From Selenomonadaceae bacterium (GTDB lineage Bacteria; Bacillota; Negativicutes; Selenomonadales; Selenomonadaceae): 64,000 nucleotides of DNA. The notes under the pieces were generated by a model, which made no database searches, was not told the origin of the DNA, and was given only the letters and a program-made list of their open reading frames with translations. The position numbers and the translations under genes were made by a program. The stretch spans positions 1-64,000 of the forward strand of contig JAFXQM010000024.1 in NCBI GenBank assembly GCA_017527075.1, written 5' to 3'. Shown here piece by piece: positions 17,493-25,071 of this stretch; position 1 is the stretch's first letter, and every line of letters begins with the position of its first letter.

Positions 17493-17786
17493 ATGATACG
17501 GCATATTTTTATCGGCACGTTCAAGGCGGACGTCAGCGACGAGATTAAAAATAAAGTTGTCGCTGACCTGCGCGCCATGAAGGAAAAAATTCCCGGCGTC
17601 GTCGAGTTGCACGCGGACTTGAGCACGGGTTGGGTCGGCAGCGAAAATTCCGTCGTCATGACCGTGGACATGAAAACGAAGGCGGACTTCGACGTTTACA
17701 TGACTCACCCTTACCACACGGAGCACGTCGCGAAGTTGGGCGAGGCTTACGTCGCGAGTTACGTCGCCGCGCAGTTCGAGTTATGA
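17493..17786 (+). CDS. Dabb-family (stress-responsive A/B barrel) protein
   Basis: 97 residues, ATG after CGGAGGAA. Starts MIRHIFIGTFK, with the conserved histidine, and ends with MTHPYHTEHVAKLGEAYVASY, both typical of dimeric alpha/beta-barrel (Dabb) proteins. These are small cytoplasmic proteins; some are enzymes, most have no known substrate. Its stop overlaps the next start (ATGA), so it is translationally coupled to the nitrilase-like gene. Confidence 0.87.
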   Translation: MIRHIFIGTFKADVSDEIKNKVVADLRAMKEKIPGVVELHADLSTGWVGSENSVVMTVDMKTKADFDVYMTHPYHTEHVAKLGEAYVASYVAAQFEL

Positions 17787-18526
17787 AAATTTCAATCGCA
17801 CAATTCAAATCGGAGCTCGGCGCGGTCGAAGAAAATTTTTCCACGGCCGAAAGATTAATCGCGGCGGCAAAAAATTCCGACGTGATTCTTTTGCCCGAAC
17901 TTTGGTCGACGGGATATTATCCGACGCCCGTGGAAAATTTCGCGGAGGCGGACGGTGAGCGCACAAAAAATTTTCTCTGCGCGGCGGCGAAAAAATTTTC
18001 CGTGAACATAATCGGCGGCTCGGTCATCGTCGAGAGCGGCGGAAAAATTTTTAACCGCTGCTTCGTCGCCAATCGTCACGGAGAGCTCGCGGCGGCTTAC
18101 GACAAAACTCATCTGTTCAGCTTCGCGCAGGAGGACAAAGTTTTCAGCGCGGGCGAAAAAATTTCCGTCGTCGAGTTGGACGGCGTGAAGTGCGGGCTCG
18201 CGATTTGTTATGACCTGCGCTTTCCCGAATTCATCAGGAAGATTGCGCTCATGGGCGCGGAAATTATTTTCATCCCCGCCGCGTGGAGTTTGAAGCGGCT
18301 CGTGCCCCGACAGATTTTGACAAAGGCGCGCGCGATTGAAAATCAAATCTTCGTGGTCTTTGCGAACTCTTCGGGCAAATCGGAGGTCGTCAATCCGCGC
18401 GGTGAAGTTGTCGTCGAGAGCGGGCGCGGCGAAGAAATTTTGACGGCGGAAATAAATTTGAACGCGCGGGCGGAAGTCATCTCCGCGATGAATCTCCTCG
18501 CCGACAGAAACTTGAGCGTCGATTAA
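17783..18526 (+). CDS. Carbon-nitrogen hydrolase (nitrilase superfamily)
   Basis: 247 residues from ATG 17783, overlapping the Dabb stop. The catalytic triad is visible: Glu39 (LLPELW), Lys108 (YDKTH) and Cys142 (AICYDLRFPEF). The size and GLAICYDLRFPE core resemble the YafV/Nit2-type omega-amidase or amidase branch rather than true nitrilases (inference). Cytoplasmic. It ends the small operon that began with the coiled-coil protein; a terminator follows at 18538. Confidence 0.9.
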   Translation: MKISIAQFKSELGAVEENFSTAERLIAAAKNSDVILLPELWSTGYYPTPVENFAEADGERTKNFLCAAAKKFSVNIIGGSVIVESGGKIFNRCFVANRHGELAAAYDKTHLFSFAQEDKVFSAGEKISVVELDGVKCGLAICYDLRFPEFIRKIALMGAEIIFIPAAWSLKRLVPRQILTKARAIENQIFVVFANSSGKSEVVNPRGEVVVESGRGEEILTAEINLNARAEVISAMNLLADRNLSVD

Positions 18527-18537
18527 AAAAAAAATTC

Positions 18538-18566
18538 AGCCTCGGCTTTCGTCGGGGCTTTTAAAT
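18538..18566 (+). terminator. Rho-independent terminator after nitrilase gene
   Basis: AGCCTCG / CGGGGCT stem (one wobble pair) around an 8-nt loop, followed by TTTTAAATTT. Lies 12 bp after the stop. Confidence 0.65.
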
Positions 18567-18568
18567 TT

Positions 18569-18780
18569 GTGTAGGTTTTGTTCTTTAACGCGACTCGCGG
18601 GTTCAAAATTCGAGTCACGTTTTTTTGCCGAACGAGAGCCGCTCGGAACTTGGGGAGAGTTCGGCGGGATTCTCGCCAATAGAGAGGTGTGTAGGTTTTG
18701 GAAGGTGCGACGGAGCTCAGGGGTTCACTTCGAGTCGCGTCGCTTTTGCCGCAGACGAGAGCCGCTCAAAACTTGGGGAA
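18569..18780. repeat. Two diverged ~90-bp direct repeats, ~120-bp period
   Basis: Unit 1 spans about 18569-18656 and unit 2 about 18689-18780. Both start with GTGTAGGTTTTG, contain GAGTC(A/G)CGT with a T-rich stretch, and end with ACGAGAGCCGCTC and AACTTGGGGA. Frames across the units differ, so coding is unlikely. In unit 1 a CCGAAC/GTTCGG stem can enclose the GAGAGCCGCTC hairpin. Confidence 0.7.
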
Positions 18781-19106
18781 GATTTTAAACGTTACCTCGT
18801 CCTCCGAAGTTGCCAAAAAGTTTTCGGCCTGACGATGTCGCCTTAAAGATTCACAAAAGGAAACGAGACCGGCTGACCAAGCATTGAGAGAATCATTTCC
18901 CTTTTCCGAATCGTTCAAAGCCGCGAACGTCGAAATATATTTTACCTTGCGCGCGAGTGCTGCGGGCAGGGATTATATGGGAGGAACGAACTCAAGCCGA
19001 GTTCAAGTCGCGAGCGAGCGGTCAAGTCGTCGCGATTCAAAATGGAGGCAAAGTTGCCTCAAGCTTTTGTGATTTTATAACCAAATTCCCTTTTGTGTCA
19101 ATAGCA
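18781..19106. other. Gene-free spacer before the ior promoter
   Basis: No convincing gene. A perfect GAGGCA-AAGT-TGCCTC hairpin lies at 19045-19060, followed by AAGCTTTTGTGATTTT, which may be a weak terminator. A GAACTC/GAGTTC inverted repeat lies near 18977-18996. The short ORFs have no ribosome sites and atypical composition. Confidence 0.5.
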
Positions 19107-19135
19107 TTGGACATTTCGGCGCGTTGCATTATAAT
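19107..19135 (+). promoter_or_regulatory. Promoter of iorA
   Basis: TTGGAC at 19107-19112 and TATAAT at 19130-19135, spacer 17 bp, 45 bp upstream of the iorA start. Confidence 0.8.
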
Positions 19136-19179
19136 AGGCGAAACGCAACTTGAAGCAAAAGATTTTGGGAGATGTTTTG

Positions 19180-20904
19180 ATGAAAGAATTGATGTTGGGC
19201 AACAAGGCGTTGGCGCGTGGGCTGTGGGAAGCGGGCGTGGCGTTCGTGTCGAGTTACCCGGGCACGCCTTCGACGGAAGTGACCGAGGAAGCCGTCAAGT
19301 TCGACGAGATTTATTGCGAGTGGGCACCAAACGAGAAGGTCGCAATGGAGTCGGCGTTCGGCGCGTCGCTGGCGGGGCGCAGAGCTTTCTGCGGACAAAA
19401 GCACGTGGGCTTGAACGTGGCGGCTGACCCGCTGTTCACGCTGAGTTACACGGGAGTGAACGCGGGGCTGGTGGCGGTCGTGGCCGACGACGCGGGCATG
19501 CACTCTTCGCAGAACGAGCAGGACAGTCGCCATTACGCAATCGCCGCGAAAGTTCCCATGCTTGAGCCGAGCGATTCTGCCGAGGCTTTGAACTTTGCAA
19601 AGCTTGCTTACGAAATTTCCGAGCAGTTCGATACGCCCGTGCTGATAAAAATGTGTACGCGCGTGGCGCACAGTCAATCGGTCGTGGAAACTTCAGAGCG
19701 CGTCGAACACTCCAAGGTTTACGAAAAAAATATCGGCAAGTACGTGATGATGCCGGGCAATGCCAAGCGTCGGCACCCGATTGTCGAGGAGCGGACGCGG
19801 CGGCTGATTGAATACGCCGAGACCACTCCGATTAATCGCGTGGAATTTTTTACGGACGAAATCGGAATCATCACGTCGTCGACGAGTTATCAATACGTCA
19901 AAGAAGTTTTCGGCGAATCGGCGAGCGTCCTCAAACTCGGAATGATAAATCCGTTGCCCGTGGAGCTGATAAAAAATTTTGCGGCGCGCGTGAAGCGATT
20001 GGTCGTCGTCGAGGAGCTTGACCCGATAATCGAAACGCACGTGAAGTCACTCGGCTTGCAGGTCGAAGGCGCGGAGCTTTTGCCGCGAATCGACGAGTTC
20101 AGCCAAAATTTAATCGCGGAGGCGTTCGGCAAAAAAATTTCGGCGGGCGTCAGCTTGAACGACACGATACCCGCGCGGCCGCCGGTCATGTGCGCGGGCT
20201 GTCCTCACCGCGGATTATTTTATTCGCTCAAGAAGAGGAAGTGCACGGTGCTCGGCGACATCGGCTGTTACACCCTGGGAGCAGTGCCGCCGCTTTCCAC
20301 GATTGAATTGACGTTGTGCATGGGCGCGAGTATCGGCGCGACGCACGGCTTTAACAAAATGCTCGGCGCACAGAGCGAGGGCAAGACCGTGGCGGTTATC
20401 GGCGACTCGACGTTCATGCATTCGGGCATGACGGGGCTGGCGAACGTCGCTTACAATCAATCGAACTCGACGGTAATTATCCTGGACAATTCGATAACGG
20501 GCATGACGGGGCATCAGCAAAATCCTTCGACGGGTTTGAACATCAAGGGCGACCCCGCCGGCAAGATTGACTTGGAGGCGTTGTGCCGCGCGATGGGAAT
20601 CAATCGCGTGCGCGTCGTCGACCCGTACAACCTCAAGGAGTGCGACGCCGCGATTAAGGAAGAACTCGCCGCCGCCGAGCCGAGCGTTATCATCTCGCGC
20701 AGACCGTGCGCCCTGCTCAAGACCGTCAAGCATAAGCCGCCGCTCCACGTCGACGCGGACAAATGTATCGGCTGCAAGTCGTGCATGAAGATTGGCTGCC
20801 CCGCCATCAGCATGAAGGACGGCAAGGCTGTCGTTGACCAGACTCAGTGCGTCGGCTGTGAAGTTTGCAGTCAGCTCTGCCCGAAGAAAGCGTTCGCAAG
20901 GTAA
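19180..20904 (+). CDS. iorA: Indolepyruvate ferredoxin oxidoreductase, alpha subunit
   Basis: 575 residues from ATG 19180 (GGGAGATG upstream). The N-terminal pyrimidine-binding domain has SSYPGTPSTEVTE. The TPP-binding half has GDIGCYTLG and the GDSTFMHSGMTGLANVAYN magnesium site. The C-terminus holds a two-cluster ferredoxin domain with Cys motifs CIGCKSCMKIGCP and CVGCEVCSQLCP. With IorB it oxidatively decarboxylates aryl pyruvates from aromatic amino acids to aryl-acetyl-CoA and reduced ferredoxin, cytoplasmic and oxygen-sensitive. A copy of the 265-bp element separates it from iorB by 303 bp. PaaK downstream fits the pathway. Confidence 0.94.
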   Translation: MKELMLGNKALARGLWEAGVAFVSSYPGTPSTEVTEEAVKFDEIYCEWAPNEKVAMESAFGASLAGRRAFCGQKHVGLNVAADPLFTLSYTGVNAGLVAVVADDAGMHSSQNEQDSRHYAIAAKVPMLEPSDSAEALNFAKLAYEISEQFDTPVLIKMCTRVAHSQSVVETSERVEHSKVYEKNIGKYVMMPGNAKRRHPIVEERTRRLIEYAETTPINRVEFFTDEIGIITSSTSYQYVKEVFGESASVLKLGMINPLPVELIKNFAARVKRLVVVEELDPIIETHVKSLGLQVEGAELLPRIDEFSQNLIAEAFGKKISAGVSLNDTIPARPPVMCAGCPHRGLFYSLKKRKCTVLGDIGCYTLGAVPPLSTIELTLCMGASIGATHGFNKMLGAQSEGKTVAVIGDSTFMHSGMTGLANVAYNQSNSTVIILDNSITGMTGHQQNPSTGLNIKGDPAGKIDLEALCRAMGINRVRVVDPYNLKECDAAIKEELAAAEPSVIISRRPCALLKTVKHKPPLHVDADKCIGCKSCMKIGCPAISMKDGKAVVDQTQCVGCEVCSQLCPKKAFAR

Positions 20905-20907
20905 TCA

Positions 20908-21171
20908 TCCCGTCTTTCTCAAGAGTGGAAACGCAGAACCCGTCCTAATTGCTTGGGCGCGTCGTGCTCTTCGGCTGAAGAATGACTTTTATTTTTTGAA
21001 CCTTCTTTCTCTTTGCGTGCCCAAAGAGAAAGAAGCAAAGAGAAAAGGCACCTCGCAGGGGCGGCTGCTCATCAACAGTTCGGAGGTTGAGGTTACCCGC
21101 AGCTCAGAGTGCGCCGGATGACGCCATCACGGCGTCAGACGCGGCGCGGCCGTCATCCATGACGGCCTCAA
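20908..21171 (-). repeat. 265-bp intergenic element, copy D (reverse), inside iorAB
   Basis: Reverse-oriented copy. Perfect 14-bp stem at 21002-21015/21022-21035, identical in stem to copy A but with loop CGTGCC. A GACGCC/GGCGTC hairpin near 21121-21137 and a GGCCGTCAT/ATGACGGCC hairpin near 21149-21168 follow. Begins four bases after the iorA stop. Confidence 0.87.
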
Positions 21172-21207
21172 CTTCGCGGTGTAAAAAAATTTTTGGGAGT
21201 TCAAAAT

Positions 21208-21786
21208 ATGGAGACAAAAAATATAATCATCGTGGGCGTCGGCGGGCAAGGCTCGTTGCTCGCCAGCAAAATTTTGGGGCACCTGCTCCTCAGCGAGGGC
21301 TTCGACGTGAAAGTTTCCGAAGTGCACGGCATGAGTCAGCGCGGCGGCTCCGTCATAACTTACGTGCGCTTCGGCGACAAAGTTTACTCACCCGTGGTGG
21401 ACAAGGGGCAGGCGGATTTCATCGTGTCCTTTGAAATTTTGGAGACGGCGCGTTGGTTGTCGTATCTCAAAGACGGCGGGCAAATCGTCACGAACACGCA
21501 GCAGATTGACCCGATGCCCGTCATCACCGGCGCGGCGGAATATCCTTCCGACCTCGTGGAAAAAATTCGCGCGGCGGGAATTAAAATCGACGCGATGGAC
21601 TGCTTGACGCTGGCAAGGCAGGCGGGCTCGCAAAAGGCAGTCAACATCGTCCTGCTCGGACGGCTGTCGCATTACTTTGACATCTCGGAGGACGCGTGGC
21701 AAAATTCTCTCAAGGCAAACGTGCCGCCGAAATTCCTTGAAATAAATCAAAAAGCTTTTGAGCTCGGAAAAAATTTTAACGGCTGA
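21208..21786 (+). CDS. iorB: Indolepyruvate ferredoxin oxidoreductase, beta subunit
   Basis: 192 residues from ATG 21208 with GGGAG upstream. Typical gamma-type domain of 2-oxoacid:acceptor oxidoreductases: NIIIVGVGGQGSLLASKILG at the start and SEVHGMSQRGGSV. Forms the complex with IorA. Despite the inserted element the order iorA-iorB is the standard one, and no new promoter is obvious between them. A strong terminator at 21851 ends the unit. Confidence 0.93.
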   Translation: METKNIIIVGVGGQGSLLASKILGHLLLSEGFDVKVSEVHGMSQRGGSVITYVRFGDKVYSPVVDKGQADFIVSFEILETARWLSYLKDGGQIVTNTQQIDPMPVITGAAEYPSDLVEKIRAAGIKIDAMDCLTLARQAGSQKAVNIVLLGRLSHYFDISEDAWQNSLKANVPPKFLEINQKAFELGKNFNG

Positions 21787-21850
21787 AAAAATCTTCGCGG
21801 CTCGAAAAAATTTTTTCGGTGGGCGATAAGTGCCGCGTGGAGGAAATTTT

Positions 21851-21879
21851 AATCCTGTCGTTCGGCAGGATTTTTTTTT
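21851..21879 (+). terminator. Strong intrinsic terminator after iorB
   Basis: AATCCTG stem with an inner TCG/CGG and TT loop, closing with CAGGATT and a run of nine T. Confidence 0.85.
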
Positions 21880-21942
21880 GCAATGAAAAATTTATCAGCG
21901 TCGAAAAATTTTTCGGCAGAAAGTTTGAAAGAGGTAGTTTGA

Positions 21943-23244
21943 ATGGGAAATTATTTTCAAGAAGAAATCGAATGCATGCCGGTCGAAAAGATAAAGGCGT
22001 TGCAAGATGAGTTGCTGCCCAAGCAAGTGCGTTACGTGTGGGAGAACGTGCCCTACTACCGCAAGAAGATGGAAGAGAAAGGCGTGACGCCCGACGACAT
22101 CAAATCGGCGGCGGATTTGCACAAGCTCCCGTTCCTGTCGAAGGCTGACTTGAAGGCGGCGTATCCTTACGGGCTGCTGGCGGTTCCGCTGAAAGACTGC
22201 GTGCGAATTCAATCGACGTCGGGCACGACCGGCAAGCGCGTCATCGTTTTTTACACGCAAGAGGATATTGACCTGTGGGAGGACTGCACGGCGCGCGCAA
22301 TCGTGGCGGCGGGCGGCACCAATGAAGACGTTTGCCAAGTTTCTTACGGTTACGGATTGTTCACGGGCGGCGCGGGTCTCGACGGCGGCTCACACAAAGT
22401 CGGCTGCTTGACTGTGCCGACGAGTTCGGGCAACACCGAGCGGCAGATTATGTTCATCATGGATTTGCAAGCGACGATTCTTTGCTGCACTCCGAGTTAT
22501 GCCGCTTACCTCGCCGAGAGTTTAAAGGAAGCAGGTTATCAACCCGACGATATCCCGCTCAAGATTGGTATCTTCGGCGCGGAGGCCTGGTCGGAGGAAA
22601 TGCGCCGCGACATCGAAAAAACTTTGGGCATTAAGGCTTACGACATTTACGGCTTGACGGAAATCAGCGGACCGGGCGTCGCCTTCGAGTGTTGCGAACA
22701 AAAGGGCATGCACATTCAGGAAGACCACTTCATCGCCGAAATCATTGACCCCGACACGGGAGAAGTTTTGCCCGAAGGAACTCAGGGCGAACTCGTCTTC
22801 ACCGCGCTGGACAAAAAAGCTTTTCCGCTGATTCGTTATCGCACGCGCGACATCTGCACGCTCACCCGCGAAAAATGTTCCTGCGGGCGCACGCACATTC
22901 GCATGAGCAAACCCAAAGGCCGCTCCGACGACATGCTTATCATCCGCGGCGTCAACGTCTTCCCCAGCCAGATTGAAACCGTCCTCATGAACAACGGATA
23001 CGCGGCGAATTATCAAATCATCGTCGGGCGCGTCAACAACACGGACACCTTCGAAGTCAAAGTCGAAATGACGCCCGACATGTTCACGGACAATATCGGC
23101 GAGATTCAGGCGCGCAGAAAAGTTTTGGAGGACGGCTTGCGCGCCATGCTCGGTATCAAGGCAAAAGTTTCGCTCGTCGCGCCCAAGTCAATCGCGCGCA
23201 GCGAAGGCAAGGCCGTCCGCGTCATCGACACCAGAAAAATCTGA
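21943..23244 (+). CDS. paaK: Phenylacetate-CoA ligase
   Basis: 433 residues, ATG at 21943 behind GAGGTAG. Adenylate-forming enzyme with P-loop STSGTTGKRVIVFY, the YGLTEISGPG motif and a C-terminal AMP-binding domain containing RGVNVFPSQIE. Makes aryl-acetyl-CoA from phenylacetate or indoleacetate with ATP. In anaerobes with ior genes it is commonly linked to them; running in reverse it could conserve energy from aryl-acetyl-CoA (inference). Standard length. Followed after three bases by an unknown membrane gene and then an ACT-domain gene; the paaK-ACT pairing is common in Firmicutes. Confidence 0.94.
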   Translation: MGNYFQEEIECMPVEKIKALQDELLPKQVRYVWENVPYYRKKMEEKGVTPDDIKSAADLHKLPFLSKADLKAAYPYGLLAVPLKDCVRIQSTSGTTGKRVIVFYTQEDIDLWEDCTARAIVAAGGTNEDVCQVSYGYGLFTGGAGLDGGSHKVGCLTVPTSSGNTERQIMFIMDLQATILCCTPSYAAYLAESLKEAGYQPDDIPLKIGIFGAEAWSEEMRRDIEKTLGIKAYDIYGLTEISGPGVAFECCEQKGMHIQEDHFIAEIIDPDTGEVLPEGTQGELVFTALDKKAFPLIRYRTRDICTLTREKCSCGRTHIRMSKPKGRSDDMLIIRGVNVFPSQIETVLMNNGYAANYQIIVGRVNNTDTFEVKVEMTPDMFTDNIGEIQARRKVLEDGLRAMLGIKAKVSLVAPKSIARSEGKAVRVIDTRKI

Positions 23245-23247
23245 GTC

Positions 23248-23688
23248 ATGAAAGGTTCATCTTACTTCGTAACGATTTACGTGGTACTCATGTCGATTCT
23301 CGTCGTCAGCATTTGTTTCGTCATCGTCAACAAGAAAGGTCTTTCGTCGCTCGGTGAAGTTTCCAATCAAAAAAAATATGTGATGTACCTTGGCACGAAC
23401 GACAAAGACACTTTGAAGCAAGAAATCCCGACGGAAGTCATCCGCGAACAAATGCACGAGATTTGCATGAAGTACGCGGACGGTTACACGCTGTCGGTTA
23501 TGGACGGCTACTATCGTGACGGCGCGGGCAATCCGACTCACGAAGTGACTTTGGTTTATGTTTTCTTCAATACGCCGTTGGAGTCAATCAAAAAAATTAT
23601 GGACGAGGCACTTGTCAAATTCAATCAATCGACCATCTTGCTGGAGGAGAACAAAACCAAAAGCATTTTTTACGAACTGAAAAATTAA
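23248..23688 (+). CDS. Small membrane-anchored hypothetical protein
   Basis: 146 residues from ATG 23248, three bases after the paaK stop. One N-terminal transmembrane helix (about 7-27), then an extracytoplasmic or cytosolic alpha/beta domain. Its pattern YVMYLGTNDKD ... DGYTLSVMDGYYRDGAGN resembles small DUF3574-type domains (weak, by eye). It is sandwiched inside a paaK-ACT pair that normally is contiguous. Function unknown. Confidence 0.75.
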   Translation: MKGSSYFVTIYVVLMSILVVSICFVIVNKKGLSSLGEVSNQKKYVMYLGTNDKDTLKQEIPTEVIREQMHEICMKYADGYTLSVMDGYYRDGAGNPTHEVTLVYVFFNTPLESIKKIMDEALVKFNQSTILLEENKTKSIFYELKN

Positions 23689-23702
23689 CGGAGGTGTAAT
23701 CC

Positions 23703-24128
23703 ATGAGCGTCAATCAAGTTTCCGTTTTCCTTGAAAATAAACCCGGAACCCTCAACAAGCTGACTGAAGTCTTGGCGGCGAACAATGTCAACATTCGCGC
23801 GCTGAGCCTGGCGGAGACCAGCGAGTTCGGAATCGTCCGCATGTTGGTCAACGACGTCTTCGAGGCGACCAATGTCCTCAAAGAAAATAATTTCGTCGCG
23901 ACACTGGCTCCCGTCCTTGCATACGCCATTGCCGACGAGGCGGGCGACCTCAACAAACTCTTGCAAAAATTTAGTGAGGCGGACGTCAACATCGAATACA
24001 TGTACGCCTTCGCCGGCAAGACCCGCGCTTACATGATTTTCCGCGTCAACGACACGAAGAAGGCCGAGTCCCTCCTCAAGAGCAAAGGTTTGAAATCTCT
24101 GACGCAGGAGGAAATTTCCGCCGTATGA
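23703..24128 (+). CDS. Tandem ACT-domain protein
   Basis: 141 residues, ATG behind CGGAGGTG. Two ACT repeats: residues ~4-65 (VFLENKPGTLNKLTEVLAAN, then IVRMLVND) and ~72-135 (DLNKLLQKFSEADVNIEYMY). ACT domains bind amino acids as effectors. Proteins of this size beside paaK are common and probably sense aromatic or other amino acids (inference from context). Cytoplasmic. Its stop overlaps the next gene's start (ATGA), so the two are coupled. Confidence 0.9.
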   Translation: MSVNQVSVFLENKPGTLNKLTEVLAANNVNIRALSLAETSEFGIVRMLVNDVFEATNVLKENNFVATLAPVLAYAIADEAGDLNKLLQKFSEADVNIEYMYAFAGKTRAYMIFRVNDTKKAESLLKSKGLKSLTQEEISAV

Positions 24129-24982
24129 TCCATATCAACGCAGTGCCTTTGGACTTCGAGCCGCGCAGAAAAATTTTGTCGCAACTGCCCAAAACTGCTG
24201 ACATACACACCGCTTTAACCTTGATGACAGAATTTGACATGGCGTTTTTGTGTGGCGCGCTGAAAACTTTTCGCCCGAAAAAAGTTTTGGAAATCGGAGT
24301 GGCGGGCGGCGCGACCACCGCGATAATTTTGCAGACGCTTGAAGACCTTGGTGAGCCGTATGAAATGCATTCCGTTGACGTGGCAGAAAAATTTTATTCC
24401 GACAACTCGAAACCGTCGGGCTTCTTGGCGATGTTCGCGAAGGAAAAAGTTTTCGGAGAGATGCGCGGCACGCACGAGTTTCATCTTGGAAAATTTTTGG
24501 CGCAGGTCATCGACGAAATCGGAGGCGACATTGACTTCGTGGTTCTCGATACGGTTCATAAATTGCCCGGCGAAGTTCTCGACCTTCCCGCCGTGTTGCC
24601 TTACCTCAAAGCCGGCTCGGTCGTCGTCTTGCATGATGTCCGACTTCATCAAATCAATTCGGACAGATACCGTGAATGCTTTTCAAACGCGGCTCTGTTC
24701 AGCTCGGTCACGGCAGAAAAATTTTTGAACTTCGACGAGCGCGCTCCCTTCCGTTATCCGAACATCGGCGCGTTCAGGGTCAGTAAGCAGACGGTTGACC
24801 ACATCGACAACGTTTTCCTCTCGCTGATTCTTCCGTGGCATTATCTGCCTCCCAAAGAAGAACTCGTCGCTTATCTTCAGCTTTACCGAAGATTTTATCC
24901 CGCCGCGCTGTGCGAAATTTTTCAAGAGGCAATCAACATGAACGTTTACAACTTCGCGCTTGCTCAGCGCAAAAATAATTAG
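24125..24982 (+). CDS. Class I SAM-dependent methyltransferase-like protein
   Basis: 285 residues. Motif I is VLEIGVAGGATTAIIL near 60, an acidic ribose-binding position follows in MHSVDVAE, and VVLDTVHKLPGEVLDLPAVLPYLKAGSVVVLHDVRL matches the Methyltransf_24/CmcI-type core. A C-terminal ~90-residue extension rich in aromatic residues is of unknown role. Substrate unknown; neighbours are aryl-acid genes upstream and polC downstream. Last gene of its operon; a repeat hairpin follows. Confidence 0.82.
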   Translation: MIHINAVPLDFEPRRKILSQLPKTADIHTALTLMTEFDMAFLCGALKTFRPKKVLEIGVAGGATTAIILQTLEDLGEPYEMHSVDVAEKFYSDNSKPSGFLAMFAKEKVFGEMRGTHEFHLGKFLAQVIDEIGGDIDFVVLDTVHKLPGEVLDLPAVLPYLKAGSVVVLHDVRLHQINSDRYRECFSNAALFSSVTAEKFLNFDERAPFRYPNIGAFRVSKQTVDHIDNVFLSLILPWHYLPPKEELVAYLQLYRRFYPAALCEIFQEAINMNVYNFALAQRKNN

Positions 24983-24985
24983 TAA

Positions 24986-25056
24986 TGAGGAATTAGGAAT
25001 TAGGAATGATTGGAGAGGATTTAATTCCTCATTCCAAATTCCTAATTCCTAATTTT
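24986..25056. repeat. Heptanucleotide inverted repeat (hairpin)
   Basis: GAGGAATTAGGAATTAGGAAT on one side and ATTCCTAATTCCTAATT on the other can fold into a long stem followed by a T run, with the unit TTAGGAA. It may serve as terminator between the methyltransferase gene and polC. Confidence 0.75.
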
Positions 25057-25071
25057 TTTGGAGGTGAGGCT

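Noticed and set aside
16299..17726. 475-codon minus-strand ORF opposite nagZ
   Set aside because: Shadow of the plus-strand genes, whose family motifs are clear; the antisense product has no recognisable domain. The same applies to long antisense ORFs at 14563-15699, 40231-41283, 50003-51112 and 60515-61813.
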